From Clostridium disporicum (GTDB taxonomy: Bacteria; Bacillota; Clostridia; Clostridiales; Clostridiaceae), in contig NZ_CYZX01000008.1 in assembly GCF_001405015.1 (NCBI RefSeq), forward strand, positions 62,001-126,000: a stretch of DNA of 64,000 nucleotides, given 5' to 3'. Numbering within the stretch: the first letter of the stretch is position 1; every line of letters starts with the position of its first letter. The position numbers and the translations under genes were made by a program. The notes beneath the pieces are model-generated. The model had not been told where the DNA came from and searched no databases. It worked only from the letters and a program-made list of their open reading frames with translations. This document shows positions 39,914 to 49,819 of the stretch, piece after piece.

Positions 39914-41929
39914 CTAATTTAATTCTAATAAGTGAATTTCATTTACATAGTTATAGTAAGTTGAAGTATTTTCTGGAATTGTATCCACATTAACTGTGTC
40001 AGGGTTGTAGATCCATAAGTTTTTACGTTGATAAACTGGCATATAAGTAGCCCAGCTCATGATCTTATCTAACTCTTTTGCAACTAATTCTTTTCTTTCT
40101 TCAAGGTCAAGTGTTTGCATTACTTGCTTTAATAAAGCATCTATTTCTGGATCTTGTACCCAAGTTCTATTAGAACCACCAGCTTTTGTGAATTCACTTC
40201 CGAATATTTGAGTTAAGTCACAGTCAGTTGAATTACCCCAAGCCATAACCCACATATCTATATCATCATTTTGTTGACGATTAGTTAATATTGAGAAGTC
40301 AAGGTCACTAATAATAAGTTCTGCTCCTAATTCTTCCATATCAGCTTTCATTTGAGTTAAGATTGGTGTAGATGGATGTGATGAAGCACTACCGATACCA
40401 ACTTCAACAGAAAGTTGTTTTCCATCCTTAACTAGTTTTCCATTTACTTGTTCATATCCAGCTTCTTTAAAGCACTCTAAAGCTTTTTCTTTATCATATC
40501 CCCAGTATTCTTTTGCATCTGTTGGATATTCAGCTAGTGTTGGAGTCATTGGTCTTTCAATAACTTCTGCTAATTCACCGTAGTAAGTAGCAATAGCTTG
40601 TTCTCTTGTCATTAAATGCATTAATCCTTCACGAACCTTTAAGTCTGGAACTCTCTTTGCAGATATAGCTATATATCCGTATCCAGGGTAACCAATTAAA
40701 GAGTATGCTATTTCGTTAGCTTCTAATTCTTCCATTATTTCTAAAGAAGCACTTGGATCAGTTATATCGATATCTCCAGATATAACAGCATTTACTTTTT
40801 GTTCCTCATCAACTACTTGATACTTTATATTTTCTATCTTAGGAGTACCTAAGAAGTAATCATCAAATCTTGTAACAGATACAACGTTGTTATTATATCC
40901 TACCCATTTGAATGGACCTGAACCCATTGGAGCATCATTCTTAGATTTTACTCCTGATAAATCACCTTTAGTAAATCCTTCCCCATAGTAATGTTCTGGA
41001 GTTAAAGGTTGTAAAGCTAATTGACGGTCCCCACTTATATTGATTCCGTTAACTAATACAGTACAAGTTAAATCATCAACTTTTTCTATACCTGTTATTG
41101 TTTCTACATCAATACCATCTGCAAGTCCTTCATTTATATAATCTTCAGATAACTTGCTTGTCCACCAAGTAACTGCATCGTATCCATCTGCATATTTTTC
41201 ATATTCACATTTAGCTAATAACTTTAAGAACTCATCGCTGTTTGATGCAACGCTTGCAGCATCATATCCTTCATCAGTTAAGTATTGAACGAAAGTTCTT
41301 CCATCTCCTACATCTCCATTTGGATCTCCTGCGTACCATCCTTCACAGTTTGATTCAACTAAGTATTGAATAAATCCATCTTCAGTTCCAGCTGTTTCTT
41401 CAGCCTTCGCTTCTATTTCTGCTACTTTTGATGAATAGTTAGCATCATCATAGTAGTACTCTTTCATACCAACTATATCTAATGAGTTAACGAATGAAGC
41501 CATACCATCATATGTTGGATCTGCATATACATAGTAAGCGAATATTAAGTCATCAATAGTTACCGGTTCACCATCATGGAATGTCATTCCTTCTTTTAAT
41601 TTGATAGTGTAAAGTGTTTGAACGCTTCCATCTTCAGCTTTAACTTCTTCACTTGTAATGCTTCCACCTTTTTCTACTAATTCGTTGTTTTCATTAGTTT
41701 CACAAACACTAGTGAAAATTGTTTCAAACGCTTGAGCATCATAAGCTGTATTATAGAAGAATGGATTAAATACCCCATTAAATGATTGAGTACCAATAAC
41801 TAATGTATTGTTACTGCTATTGCCACCGTTGCTGCTGTCCCCATTATTGTCTGTTGCTTTATTACCACAGCCTGCTACTGATAAAAGCATAGTAGCTGAT
41901 AATAATGCTGCAAGTAATCTTCTTTTCAT
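39914..41929 (-). CDS. oppA: Oligopeptide-binding lipoprotein OppA
   Basis: 671 residues, somewhat long for the family. Signal peptide with lipobox SVAGC near residue 21, Asn/Ser/Gly linker, then the SBP family 5 fold (VIGTQSFNGVFNPFF; LKEGMTFHDGEPVTIDDL; RVPDLKVREGLMHLM). It captures peptides outside the membrane for OppBCDF. The extra length appears as an insertion near residues 150-240. Its Shine-Dalgarno, GGGGGTAAA, is G-rich and perfectly complementary over 8 nt to TTTACCCC of the two sibling small RNAs. Confidence 0.94.
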   Translation of the reverse strand: MKRRLLAALLSATMLLSVAGCGNKATDNNGDSSNGGNSSNNTLVIGTQSFNGVFNPFFYNTAYDAQAFETIFTSVCETNENNELVEKGGSITSEEVKAEDGSVQTLYTIKLKEGMTFHDGEPVTIDDLIFAYYVYADPTYDGMASFVNSLDIVGMKEYYYDDANYSSKVAEIEAKAEETAGTEDGFIQYLVESNCEGWYAGDPNGDVGDGRTFVQYLTDEGYDAASVASNSDEFLKLLAKCEYEKYADGYDAVTWWTSKLSEDYINEGLADGIDVETITGIEKVDDLTCTVLVNGINISGDRQLALQPLTPEHYYGEGFTKGDLSGVKSKNDAPMGSGPFKWVGYNNNVVSVTRFDDYFLGTPKIENIKYQVVDEEQKVNAVISGDIDITDPSASLEIMEELEANEIAYSLIGYPGYGYIAISAKRVPDLKVREGLMHLMTREQAIATYYGELAEVIERPMTPTLAEYPTDAKEYWGYDKEKALECFKEAGYEQVNGKLVKDGKQLSVEVGIGSASSHPSTPILTQMKADMEELGAELIISDLDFSILTNRQQNDDIDMWVMAWGNSTDCDLTQIFGSEFTKAGGSNRTWVQDPEIDALLKQVMQTLDLEERKELVAKELDKIMSWATYMPVYQRKNLWIYNPDTVNVDTIPENTSTYYNYVNEIHLLELN

Positions 41930-42322
41930 ATTGTTTTACCCCCTTTTTAATTCTTACAATTTATATATTTTATATAATTTTCCATAACATATTTTCTATA
42001 TTATAGCAATTATAATCTTTTATAGTATTATATAATAATTTTATAACATTTTTACTAACATTACAATTTATTACATATTGATGTATTGGTAAAATTCTAC
42101 CATAATCATTTTATTAAGTCAATCGTGATTTTAATATTTTTCTAATAATTAAATAGATTGTTTTTTTCTAATTTATTATTAATTTCTATGTTTTAATTGC
42201 ATTTTGATTTATTATGATGTTTTTTGTAACTTTATATTAATTTACATTACTTTTAATTATTTATTTATTAACAGTTATGTTATAATCTTATAAGACTTAT
42301 TTCTTAAAGGAGATGTTTACAA
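41930..42322. other. 393-bp divergent gap between oppA and the rRNA methyltransferase
   Basis: No gene. The oppA ribosome-binding site is at its left edge (GGGGGTAAA on the minus strand). A TATAAT at about 42284-42289 serves the plus-strand gene. The rest is very A+T-rich without palindromes I can support. Confidence 0.5.
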
Positions 42323-43498
42323 ATGAATAGTAAGTTCTATTTACATCAAGGTAAAAATAAAAAGGCTGAACAAGGCCGTCCTTGGATATATATAGATGAG
42401 ATAAATGAATATGATGGTGATTACGAAAATGGTGATATAGTTGAAGTTTATAACCACAAAAATTATTTCATTGGAAAAGGCTACATAAATGATAAGAGTA
42501 AAATAACTATAAGAATAATGACAAGAGATATAAATGAAGAAATCGACGAAGAGTTCTTTAAGAGAAGATTTGCAGCTGCTTGGGATTATAGAAAAACTGT
42601 AATAGATACATCTTCTTGTAGATTTATTTTCGGAGAAGCTGATTTCTTACCAGGATTAACAGTTGATAAATTTGGAGATTATTATGTAATTCAAATCTCA
42701 ACTTTAGGTATGGATAAATATAGAGATATTATAGTTAAGATTTTAGTTGAAGAGTATGGCGCTAAAGGCGTATACGAAAGAAGTGACATTAAAACTAGAG
42801 AGATAGAAGGTTTAGAGCAAACAAAAGGCTTCTTAACTGAACCTTTTGATACTAATGTTGAAATAATTGAAAATGGAGTTAAGTACATAGTTGATTTAGA
42901 AAATGGTCAAAAAACTGGTTTCTTCCTTGATCAGAAAGAGAACAGAGCTGCTATGCATAGAATTTGTAAAGGCAGAGATGTTTTAGACTGCTTCACTCAT
43001 ACTGGTTCATTTGCATTAAACGCAGGTATCGCAGGAGCAAAATCAGTTTTAGGAATCGACGTATCTCAACATGCTATAGATTGTGCAAGAAGAAATGCTG
43101 AACTTAATAATCTTCAAGATACAGTTAAATTTGAATGTCATAATGCTTTTGATGTTCTTGGTGATTGGTCAAGAGAAGGAAGACAATTTGATGTTGTTAT
43201 CTTAGATCCCCCAGCCTTCACTAAATCTAGAAATACAGTTAATGCTGCAATAAGAGGTTATAAGGAGATTAACCTTAGAGGACTAAAAATGGTTAAACCA
43301 GGTGGATACTTCGCTACATGCTCTTGCTCTCACTATATGAGTGAAGAACAACTTAAAAAGACAGTTCTAGAAGCTGCTCACGATGCTAGAAGAACTTTAA
43401 GACAAATAGAGGTAAGAACTCAAAGTTCAGATCATCCAATCCTTTGGAATTCAGATGAATCATACTACTTAAAATTCTTCATCTTCCAAGTAGTTTAA
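42323..43498 (+). CDS. Class I SAM-dependent rRNA methyltransferase (RlmI/YccW family)
   Basis: 391 residues. N-terminal PUA-like RNA-binding domain (about 1-75), middle EEHD-type domain, and C-terminal Rossmann methyltransferase with VLDCFTHTGSFALNAG near 223, LGIDVSQHAI near 250, VVILDPPAFTKS near 290 and a CSCS motif near 333 carrying the catalytic cysteine. RlmI methylates C5 of a cytosine in 23S rRNA; members in Firmicutes are assumed to do likewise. AAAGGAGATG precedes ATG. Confidence 0.92.
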   Translation: MNSKFYLHQGKNKKAEQGRPWIYIDEINEYDGDYENGDIVEVYNHKNYFIGKGYINDKSKITIRIMTRDINEEIDEEFFKRRFAAAWDYRKTVIDTSSCRFIFGEADFLPGLTVDKFGDYYVIQISTLGMDKYRDIIVKILVEEYGAKGVYERSDIKTREIEGLEQTKGFLTEPFDTNVEIIENGVKYIVDLENGQKTGFFLDQKENRAAMHRICKGRDVLDCFTHTGSFALNAGIAGAKSVLGIDVSQHAIDCARRNAELNNLQDTVKFECHNAFDVLGDWSREGRQFDVVILDPPAFTKSRNTVNAAIRGYKEINLRGLKMVKPGGYFATCSCSHYMSEEQLKKTVLEAAHDARRTLRQIEVRTQSSDHPILWNSDESYYLKFFIFQVV

Positions 43499-43526
43499 TC
43501 AATTAAGCATAAATAATTAAAAAATA

Positions 43527-43554
43527 AAGCCAGCAAAGCTGGCTTCATTTTTTT
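43527..43554 (+). terminator. Terminator after the rRNA methyltransferase gene
   Basis: AAGCCAGC, AAA loop, GCTGGCTT then CATTTTTTT. Confidence 0.85.
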
Positions 43555-43633
43555 ATAAACTAATTTCATCATTAATCATTAATTTTTAATTCTTACTTAT
43601 TAATTAAAGTTATCTATGTTAATAAGTAACATT

Positions 43634-44287
43634 TCAATATTTTATATTTTTTTCTTCGTAATTTAAATTATCATAAATATTTCTTATAATTTCTGAAATA
43701 TCTTCATTTGACTCGTAACATCTATTATCTATATTTATTAAATTTCCTTTAACTTCTATAGTATGATTAACCTCTCCAGTTGTTTGTATTAAAAAATCCC
43801 ACTCTGATATTCCTTGGTCAATTACTTCAAATTTATATAATTTATTAATTGACTCTATAATATTATTAATATCTTCTTCTTTATTAACAAATTTAAATTT
43901 TGCCTCCCCAGATAGTGACTTAATAGTTAATTCTTTTACCTCATTTTGATTAATAATAAAATCTTCACTATTTTCTAAACTATAATTTGATATTTCTGGT
44001 TCAGGTATACTACTCCTTTGAACACTATCTGATTGCATATCCATAGTAGTACTCTCATTTATTGTTAAACTACCATTAAATACTGTATATCTTAATCCAA
44101 CAAAAAATACTAACGCAAAACAAGCTACCATAGATATTATTTTTCTATTCTTATACCACTTTTCTTTTTTATTATCTTCTAAACACTTTAAAGTTTCTTC
44201 TATTTTGAGATTAAAAGATTCTGGTAAAGTGAATTCATTATTTTCATCTTCAGTTTTTTTCTTTAAAAACTCATCAAACTTATCCAT
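43634..44287 (-). CDS. Anti-sigma factor, single-pass membrane protein
   Basis: 217 residues. An acidic cytoplasmic N-terminal region of about 48 residues (LPESFNLKIEETLKCL) suits sigma binding; one membrane helix lies at about 50-66; an extracytoplasmic sensor domain follows. Its ATG lies within the last codons of the sigma-factor gene (8-nt overlap), the normal coupling of sigma and anti-sigma genes. There is no HxxxCxxC zinc motif, so it is not a ZAS-type anti-sigma. Signal unknown. Confidence 0.8.
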   Translation of the reverse strand: MDKFDEFLKKKTEDENNEFTLPESFNLKIEETLKCLEDNKKEKWYKNRKIISMVACFALVFFVGLRYTVFNGSLTINESTTMDMQSDSVQRSSIPEPEISNYSLENSEDFIINQNEVKELTIKSLSGEAKFKFVNKEEDINNIIESINKLYKFEVIDQGISEWDFLIQTTGEVNHTIEVKGNLINIDNRCYESNEDISEIIRNIYDNLNYEEKNIKY

Positions 44288-44825
44288 GAAGATCCTCCCT
44301 TAAAATATTATATAACTTCTCTTTCGCTCTCGATAATCTCGACTTTACTGTACCTTCTTTTATCCCTAAAGCATTTGCTATATCTTTATATTTCATATCT
44401 TCAAAATAAAATAATATAGTTGTAGTTCTCAAGTCCTCATCCAATGAATTTATAGCATTATACAATGTTAAATCCTTATATTTATCATTAACTTGTACAT
44501 TAATAAAATGTTCATTTTCAACACTTATCTCTTTACTTCTCTTTTTATAAATAGTATTGCTTTCATTTATTACTATTCTTATAAGCCAAGTCTTAAATAA
44601 ACTCTCATCTTTTAAGGATTTTATATTTTTATATGCTTTTAGTATTGCTTCAGAAACAGCATCTTCCACATCTTCTTCTTTACTTAATATAGATTTTGCT
44701 ACTCTATACATTGACATTTTATTTATTCTGATTAGATTACAAAAAGCATCTTTATCACCATTTTTTGCTCTTCTTACTTCTATGCTCACAACTTTATTAT
44801 TCTGAGTCTCCATTGAAGCTTCCAC
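44280..44825 (-). CDS. ECF RNA polymerase sigma factor
   Basis: 181 residues from GTG at 44825, picked because AAGGGAG lies eight bases upstream; a TTG at 44843 overlaps that site. Region 2: DVEDAVSEAILKAYKNI and LFKTWLIRIVINESN. Region 4: LRTTTILFYFEDMKYKDIANALG and EGTVKSRLSRAKEKL. Paired with the membrane anti-sigma just downstream. It resembles the SigV/SigW-like ECF groups in general form; I do not assign it to a named one. Confidence 0.9.
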   Translation of the reverse strand: MEASMETQNNKVVSIEVRRAKNGDKDAFCNLIRINKMSMYRVAKSILSKEEDVEDAVSEAILKAYKNIKSLKDESLFKTWLIRIVINESNTIYKKRSKEISVENEHFINVQVNDKYKDLTLYNAINSLDEDLRTTTILFYFEDMKYKDIANALGIKEGTVKSRLSRAKEKLYNILREDLHG

Positions 44826-44898
44826 ATAATCCGCTCCCTTCAAAAATTAGACTTTTAACATCTTTAATTTGTTCCCTTAAATGTTATTTTAAATTAAA

Positions 44899-44925
44899 AA
44901 AGAGTGCTATGCACTCTTTATTTGT
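44899..44925. terminator. Terminator between the radical SAM gene and the sigma operon
   Basis: AAAGAGTGC, TAT loop, GCACTCTTT, symmetrical with A/T-rich flanks; ends the radical SAM transcript on the minus strand. Confidence 0.8.
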
Positions 44926-44940
44926 AAAAATAAAACATTC

Positions 44941-45873
44941 TTACTTTTCTATATAATTTTTCCCTTGATAAATATCATTATCTTCTAATGCTTTATCTAT
45001 AGAATTTAAAACTTCCCACTTCTTTAAACTCCACATTGGTCCAATTAAACTTTCTCTTGGAGCATCTCCTGTTAGTCTATGTACGACCATTTCTTGTGGT
45101 AACATAGCTATTCCTTTACATATTAAATCAATATAGTCTTCTTGACTTAATAATTGTAATTCTCCGCTCTCATATTGTTTAACCATTTGTGTTCCTTTCA
45201 TTAAATGAAGTAAATGGAACTTTATTCCTTGAGCTCCTGAATGAGCTACATAATCAACAGTCTTTAGCATGTCTTCTTTAGTCTCACCTGGTAATCCAAA
45301 AATAGTATGTACTACAACTTCGATATTTCTATCCTGAAGTTTCTTTATTCCTTCTTTAAAAACTTCAAAATCATATCCTCTATTAAAGTTTCTTGCACTT
45401 TCATCATTAACAGTTTGAAGCCCAAGCTCTACCCAAAGATATGTTTTCTTACTTATCTCTTCAAGTAAATCTACTACATCATCATCTAAACAGTCAGGTC
45501 TTGTTGCTATAGATAATGCTACTACATTTTCTTGGCTTATTGCTTCTTCATACTTTTGACGTAACTCTTCTACTGGAGCATAAGTATTAGTATAGGCTTG
45601 AAAGTAAGCAATATACTTTCCATCTTTCCACTTTTTCTCCATCATCTTTTTTCTATCAGCAAACTGTTCATTAATAGATAATATTCTACTACCAGCATAG
45701 TCACCTGAACCTCTAGCACTACAGAATGTACATCCTCCCTTAGCTACTTTCCCATCTCTATTAGGACAAGTAAATCCACCGTCTAATGATATTTTATATA
45801 TTTTCTCATTAAATTTATTTCTTAGGAAATAATTTAAGCTATGATATCTCTTACCATTCCATTCTTTTCTCAT
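44941..45873 (-). CDS. Radical SAM protein, TIGR01212 (YtqA) family
   Basis: 310 residues. The cluster-binding cysteines are spaced Cx12CxxC (CPNRDG...GCTFCS, residues about 35-52), the spacing of the YtqA/YhcC group rather than Cx3Cx2C. Further motifs: YFQAYTNTYAP near 97, WVELGLQTV near 150, IFGLPGETKEDM near 190. The family is related to Elp3-type and tRNA-modifying enzymes; the reaction is not established for this member. Confidence 0.92.
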   Translation of the reverse strand: MRKEWNGKRYHSLNYFLRNKFNEKIYKISLDGGFTCPNRDGKVAKGGCTFCSARGSGDYAGSRILSINEQFADRKKMMEKKWKDGKYIAYFQAYTNTYAPVEELRQKYEEAISQENVVALSIATRPDCLDDDVVDLLEEISKKTYLWVELGLQTVNDESARNFNRGYDFEVFKEGIKKLQDRNIEVVVHTIFGLPGETKEDMLKTVDYVAHSGAQGIKFHLLHLMKGTQMVKQYESGELQLLSQEDYIDLICKGIAMLPQEMVVHRLTGDAPRESLIGPMWSLKKWEVLNSIDKALEDNDIYQGKNYIEK

Positions 45874-45897
45874 ATATAACTCCTATTTTAATGATAT

Positions 45898-45933
45898 TAA
45901 AAGGAAATCAGCTAAATACTGATTCCCTTTTAA
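45898..45933 (-). terminator. Terminator after the 362-residue lipoprotein gene
   Basis: Minus strand AAAAGGGAATCAG / CTGATTTCCTTTT with one wobble or mismatch pair and T-rich tail. Confidence 0.75.
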
Positions 45934-45974
45934 TTAATTTTATTATTAACTATTTTAAAACACTCATCTATTAA

Positions 45975-47063
45975 TTACAACTTATTAATTTCCAAGTTTT
46001 CTAAATCTAAAATATATTCCCCACTTAGAGCTTCTTGTTGTCCTTCAGAAGTCGTTACTTTAAATTTAAAAACATCTTCTTCAAACTTTCCATTAGAAAT
46101 ATTATATTTTTCTTCTGGGAACATAGTATCTAACTCAGTTTGAATTAATTCTCCATTATCGCTTTTATATAGTCTAACTCTTTCTTTATTATACTTATTG
46201 TTATAGTTTACTTGTAAGATATCCTCTTCTTCTGAAAAAACAAATTTTGTTACTTCGCTATCCTTCAATAAATCTATAGTAACTAACTTTTGTGCAATAG
46301 GTTTTTCTAAAGCGTCCTCTAATACATCAATATTTTCAGTACCTAAACTTGCTCCTGAATTACCACCTTCATTTCCTGGTTGAGCACTAGTCATTAATGC
46401 TTCATCTATGTACGCTATACATATATATGAATCTTTATTATCGGTTGTTGTTATTGCAATTCTTTTTCCTGTAAAACTTAAACAAACCTTTCCAAATGAC
46501 TGCTTAGGAACTATATCTTTGTAAAGCATTATCTTATTATCTTTTAAGTATGTATCTTTAGGTAAATTGCTTAAACTAATAATTAAACTACTCTTGCCAC
46601 CTTCTTCTCCTATTACACGTAACCCATTACCCTTTGTATAAATTTCTTTTTCTGATTTAGATTTTATTTCATCAATCTTATATTCGTTATGTTGTTTTTT
46701 TATTTTAAAAGTAATATTCTCTAAATCGCTTTTAGGTTCAACATCTGAACTTCTTACTATATTATAAATAAAATACGCATAATTACTACCTTCTATAGAT
46801 TCATCAGATTTAAAAGAAATAATTTTTGAAATGCCTTCTCCTGTGTTTTTATTAGAACTTACTAACTCTTCTGAAAGCAAATTATTTGCAGCATCAAAAT
46901 TTCCTGAAATAACATTATTCAAATAATCTTTTACTATATTATTTGCTTTTTGCATATCAAATAAGTTAATAGCTACATCATCTTTATCTTCTACTTTAGA
47001 ACATCCAGTTAAAATTGATATTGTTAGCATTATAATTACAATTAGTGATTTATTTATTTTCAA
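45975..47063 (-). CDS. Putative lipoprotein (GerMN-like region possible), function unknown
   Basis: 362 residues from TTG at 47063, with AAAGGTGG eight bases upstream; the GTG at 47075 overlaps that site. Signal with lipobox ILTGC near residue 20. An N-terminal alpha/beta domain (NNIVKDYLNNVISGNFDAANNLL, like a tetratricopeptide/NTF2-type lipoprotein domain) is followed by a beta-rich region with a glycine-rich loop (GNEGGNSGAS). No enzyme motif is visible. The spore-germination lipoprotein resemblance is weak and not claimed as function. Confidence 0.7.
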   Translation of the reverse strand: MKINKSLIVIIMLTISILTGCSKVEDKDDVAINLFDMQKANNIVKDYLNNVISGNFDAANNLLSEELVSSNKNTGEGISKIISFKSDESIEGSNYAYFIYNIVRSSDVEPKSDLENITFKIKKQHNEYKIDEIKSKSEKEIYTKGNGLRVIGEEGGKSSLIISLSNLPKDTYLKDNKIMLYKDIVPKQSFGKVCLSFTGKRIAITTTDNKDSYICIAYIDEALMTSAQPGNEGGNSGASLGTENIDVLEDALEKPIAQKLVTIDLLKDSEVTKFVFSEEEDILQVNYNNKYNKERVRLYKSDNGELIQTELDTMFPEEKYNISNGKFEEDVFKFKVTTSEGQQEALSGEYILDLENLEINKL

Positions 47064-47210
47064 TTTGATAACCACCTTTAATATTATTCTTTCTAAAACT
47101 AGTTATATAATTTTATTTTTTCTATAAAATTCTCTCTTATTCATAAATAAAGAATAAAACTAATGTAAAACTTATATATTTTATATTAGGAATATATTGG
47201 AGGGATGTAA

Positions 47211-48272
47211 TTGAAAAAAGATTTAACTAAAATTTTTCAGATAGCTGTAGTATTTATAGGGACTATTGTTGGAGCTGGGCTTGCTTCTGGTAAAGAAATA
47301 ACTCAGTTCTTTACATCATATGGATTAAGTAGCTTTATTGGCATAATATGTTGTGGTATTTTTTATATCATAATGGGCTCTATTATTTGTAAAATAGGAA
47401 TAGCTTATAAACTTAATTCTTATACTGACGTATTAAAAGTAATTAGTCCAAATTTATTAGGAAAGATAACTGGAATAATAACTACTGTTTACTTGCTTTC
47501 TAGCGCATCTATAATTTTAGCTGGAAGTGGGGCTTTAATTAATCAATTTTTTGGTATACCTAAAATTGTCGGAACTTTAATTATGCTTGGAGTAGCATCT
47601 ATATTTTTGTTAAGAGATACAAACGGTTTAATTGAAGTAAATTCTTTTATTGTTCCATCACTTATAACAACTATTTCTGTAATCTTCATACTTTATTGCC
47701 TATTCTCTAATGATACACTTAGTTTTGAATTTATTAATAGTTTTGAACCTCAAAAAAGCGGAATTGTTTTATCTACTATCCTTTATGCTGGATACAATGT
47801 TCTATGTTGCTCTGGAGTTCTAGTTCCTTTAAGTAATGAAGTAAAAAAACCTAAGATTATGACTTATGGAGTTATTTTCGGTGCATTAGGTTTAACAGTT
47901 CTTTCTTGTATAATTAACTTATTATTATTTATAAATCAACCATATATATATCAATACGAAATACCTCTATTATTAGTAGCTCAAAGATTTGGTAATATAA
48001 TTCAAGCTATATTGCTAATAATAATCTGGTTAGAAATGTTCTCTACAGAAGTTTCTGATGTTTACTCTATAAGTAAAAGTTTAGAACAAACTTTTAATAT
48101 AAAATTTAAACATGGTATTTTCTTAGTACTTGCAGTAGCACTACCTATATCACAAATAGGATTTAGTAATTTAATATCTATACTTTACCCTCTATTTGGG
48201 ATATTAAGCTTAATATTTATCTCTCAATGCATTTACTTTTACATTAAACATAAAAAAGAACTTAACTGTTAA
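47211..48272 (+). CDS. YkvI-family membrane transporter (APC superfamily)
   Basis: 353 residues, TTG start with GGAGGGATG five bases before. About ten membrane helices; the first carries FIGTIVGAGLASGKEITQFF, the unwound glycine-rich helix of LeuT/APC-fold transporters, and helix 6 has LYAGYNVLCCSGVLVPL. It is of the YkvI/branched-chain-amino-acid-permease-like group. The substrate is unknown. Divergent from the lipoprotein gene. Confidence 0.85.
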   Translation: MKKDLTKIFQIAVVFIGTIVGAGLASGKEITQFFTSYGLSSFIGIICCGIFYIIMGSIICKIGIAYKLNSYTDVLKVISPNLLGKITGIITTVYLLSSASIILAGSGALINQFFGIPKIVGTLIMLGVASIFLLRDTNGLIEVNSFIVPSLITTISVIFILYCLFSNDTLSFEFINSFEPQKSGIVLSTILYAGYNVLCCSGVLVPLSNEVKKPKIMTYGVIFGALGLTVLSCIINLLLFINQPYIYQYEIPLLLVAQRFGNIIQAILLIIIWLEMFSTEVSDVYSISKSLEQTFNIKFKHGIFLVLAVALPISQIGFSNLISILYPLFGILSLIFISQCIYFYIKHKKELNC

Positions 48273-48313
48273 TCATGTTAACAGTTAAATATTTATTTGA
48301 ATACACTTATAAA

Positions 48314-48360
48314 AAATATGCCTACGGCACAATTTCTCTGCCGTGGGCATATTTCTTTTC
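48314..48360. terminator. Bidirectional terminator between the YkvI-like gene and sleC
   Basis: AAATATGCCTACGGCA / TGCCGTGGGCATATTT with one wobble position, loop CAATTTCTC; T-rich on both strands. Confidence 0.85.
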
Positions 48361-48416
48361 ATATAAGATAAACACTTCTCTGTACAAGCCACTCTTATCT
48401 TCACTTAGTAACTAAA

Positions 48417-49754
48417 TTAGTCTTCAAAATAAGTTAAGCTAGGTATATTCTTGTTATTCATTATATCAAATGATACTGGTGGTATAAATGTTCTCTTAAC
48501 TGATCCTCTTAATTCTGCTATTCTTGTTACTCCAACATATACGTCTGATATCTTATACCATGTTGCATAATCGACTATCCCTGTCTGTGGTAGATTAAAT
48601 ATGCTTTGAAATACCTTTACTGATTCTTTGGTTGAATCTCCATAGACTCCATCAACAGCGACCTTAGGTATAAGCGGATAATTCTGTGCTATTCTATTTA
48701 ACTGCTCTTGTATAGTTTGAACCTCTGGTCCACTTGATCCTACAGTTAAATCATAACCAGGATAAGATTTAGGTGAACCTTCAACAACTTCAGCTGTTAC
48801 AAGTTCTATATCATCTCCATAAAAATGAGTTAGTATATCATATGGTGTCTTTCCTTGATCACCAAGATATTTACTTCCCCATTGAGTCATCCATCCAGGA
48901 CATTGAACGTTTTTACCATCACAATATTGAGTTAATAAAGGTTGCTTTCTTCCATATCTCCTAATATAACTTGAAAATATATCATCGACTATAACACTTA
49001 TGCTGTCATATAAATTTCTACCATAATTAAATGCATGGTCATATGCAGTAGAATTAGTTATGTCATAATTTTTTCCTTTTCCCCTATACCATTCTGTATA
49101 TATTCTATTAAGAGTAAAAGATATTATTGCATATACATTAGCTCTTATTGTACTTTCAGGCCAAGTAGAATAAATTTCACAAGAAGCTACATTTTTAATG
49201 TAATCTTTATAAGGAACTTTGTAATTAGGTGCAGAATCATTATTTGGGCTTCCATCATGAACTGTTATATATTCAGGTACTACTGGTTTTGGAAGTACAA
49301 CCCCACTTGTTGGTGGTGGTAATGGTTTATCTACTTCTTCTGGTATCTTTGATGGATAATTACCGTTTAAGGTATTTGGGGCTATATTTATAATATCAGC
49401 TCTTGTCTTTCTACTGATAATATCGCTAGCCGAAATTAAATAACAAGGTTGAATTGCAAGAGATTGAGAAAAGATTTGAATTCCATTTACTGTTAAATCT
49501 TGAAATCCAGCTCTCTCAATTCTTAAATCATATAAACTGTATGGTGTTGGTCTTGATGGCTCCTGAGAATATGCAAATGGAGGAGCATCTAATTCTATTA
49601 TTTCAGTTTCTCCTGATGAATTTGTGACAAGATTTACTTCTTTACTTTCCCCTTCTTGACCTGCTGATGGCTTCAATATAGCTTTACTCCCATCTACTGG
49701 GATATAGGTATCATTTACGTAACATTGTATCTTTAATCTTCCCTTTTCAGCCAT
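48417..49754 (-). CDS. sleC: Spore cortex-lytic enzyme precursor, SleC-like
   Basis: 445 residues. N-terminal domain about 1-150 (GRLKIQCYVNDTYIPVDG, beta-rich). A SpoIID-type lytic transglycosylase region spans about 180-330, with VPYKDYIKNVASCEIYSTWPE holding the candidate catalytic Glu. A C-terminal peptidoglycan-binding domain 1 lies at about 335-405 (GPEVQTIQEQLN, VDGVYGDSTKESVKVFQ). This matches clostridial SleC, a zymogen activated by Csp proteases during germination to degrade cortex. The neighbour 65 bp upstream is a Csp-type protease, as in the csp-sleC locus of C. perfringens. Confidence 0.87.
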   Translation of the reverse strand: MAEKGRLKIQCYVNDTYIPVDGSKAILKPSAGQEGESKEVNLVTNSSGETEIIELDAPPFAYSQEPSRPTPYSLYDLRIERAGFQDLTVNGIQIFSQSLAIQPCYLISASDIISRKTRADIINIAPNTLNGNYPSKIPEEVDKPLPPPTSGVVLPKPVVPEYITVHDGSPNNDSAPNYKVPYKDYIKNVASCEIYSTWPESTIRANVYAIISFTLNRIYTEWYRGKGKNYDITNSTAYDHAFNYGRNLYDSISVIVDDIFSSYIRRYGRKQPLLTQYCDGKNVQCPGWMTQWGSKYLGDQGKTPYDILTHFYGDDIELVTAEVVEGSPKSYPGYDLTVGSSGPEVQTIQEQLNRIAQNYPLIPKVAVDGVYGDSTKESVKVFQSIFNLPQTGIVDYATWYKISDVYVGVTRIAELRGSVKRTFIPPVSFDIMNNKNIPSLTYFED

Positions 49755-49819
49755 AATTTCTCCTTAATATATTTCTCCACTAATATAAATATGATTTCTA
49801 ATCTTAATTAGTTACTACA

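Noticed and set aside
49035..49322. Plus-strand open frame inside sleC
   Set aside because: Shadow of the minus-strand gene; composition rich in Cys, Ile, Tyr and Trp, without a ribosome-binding site.
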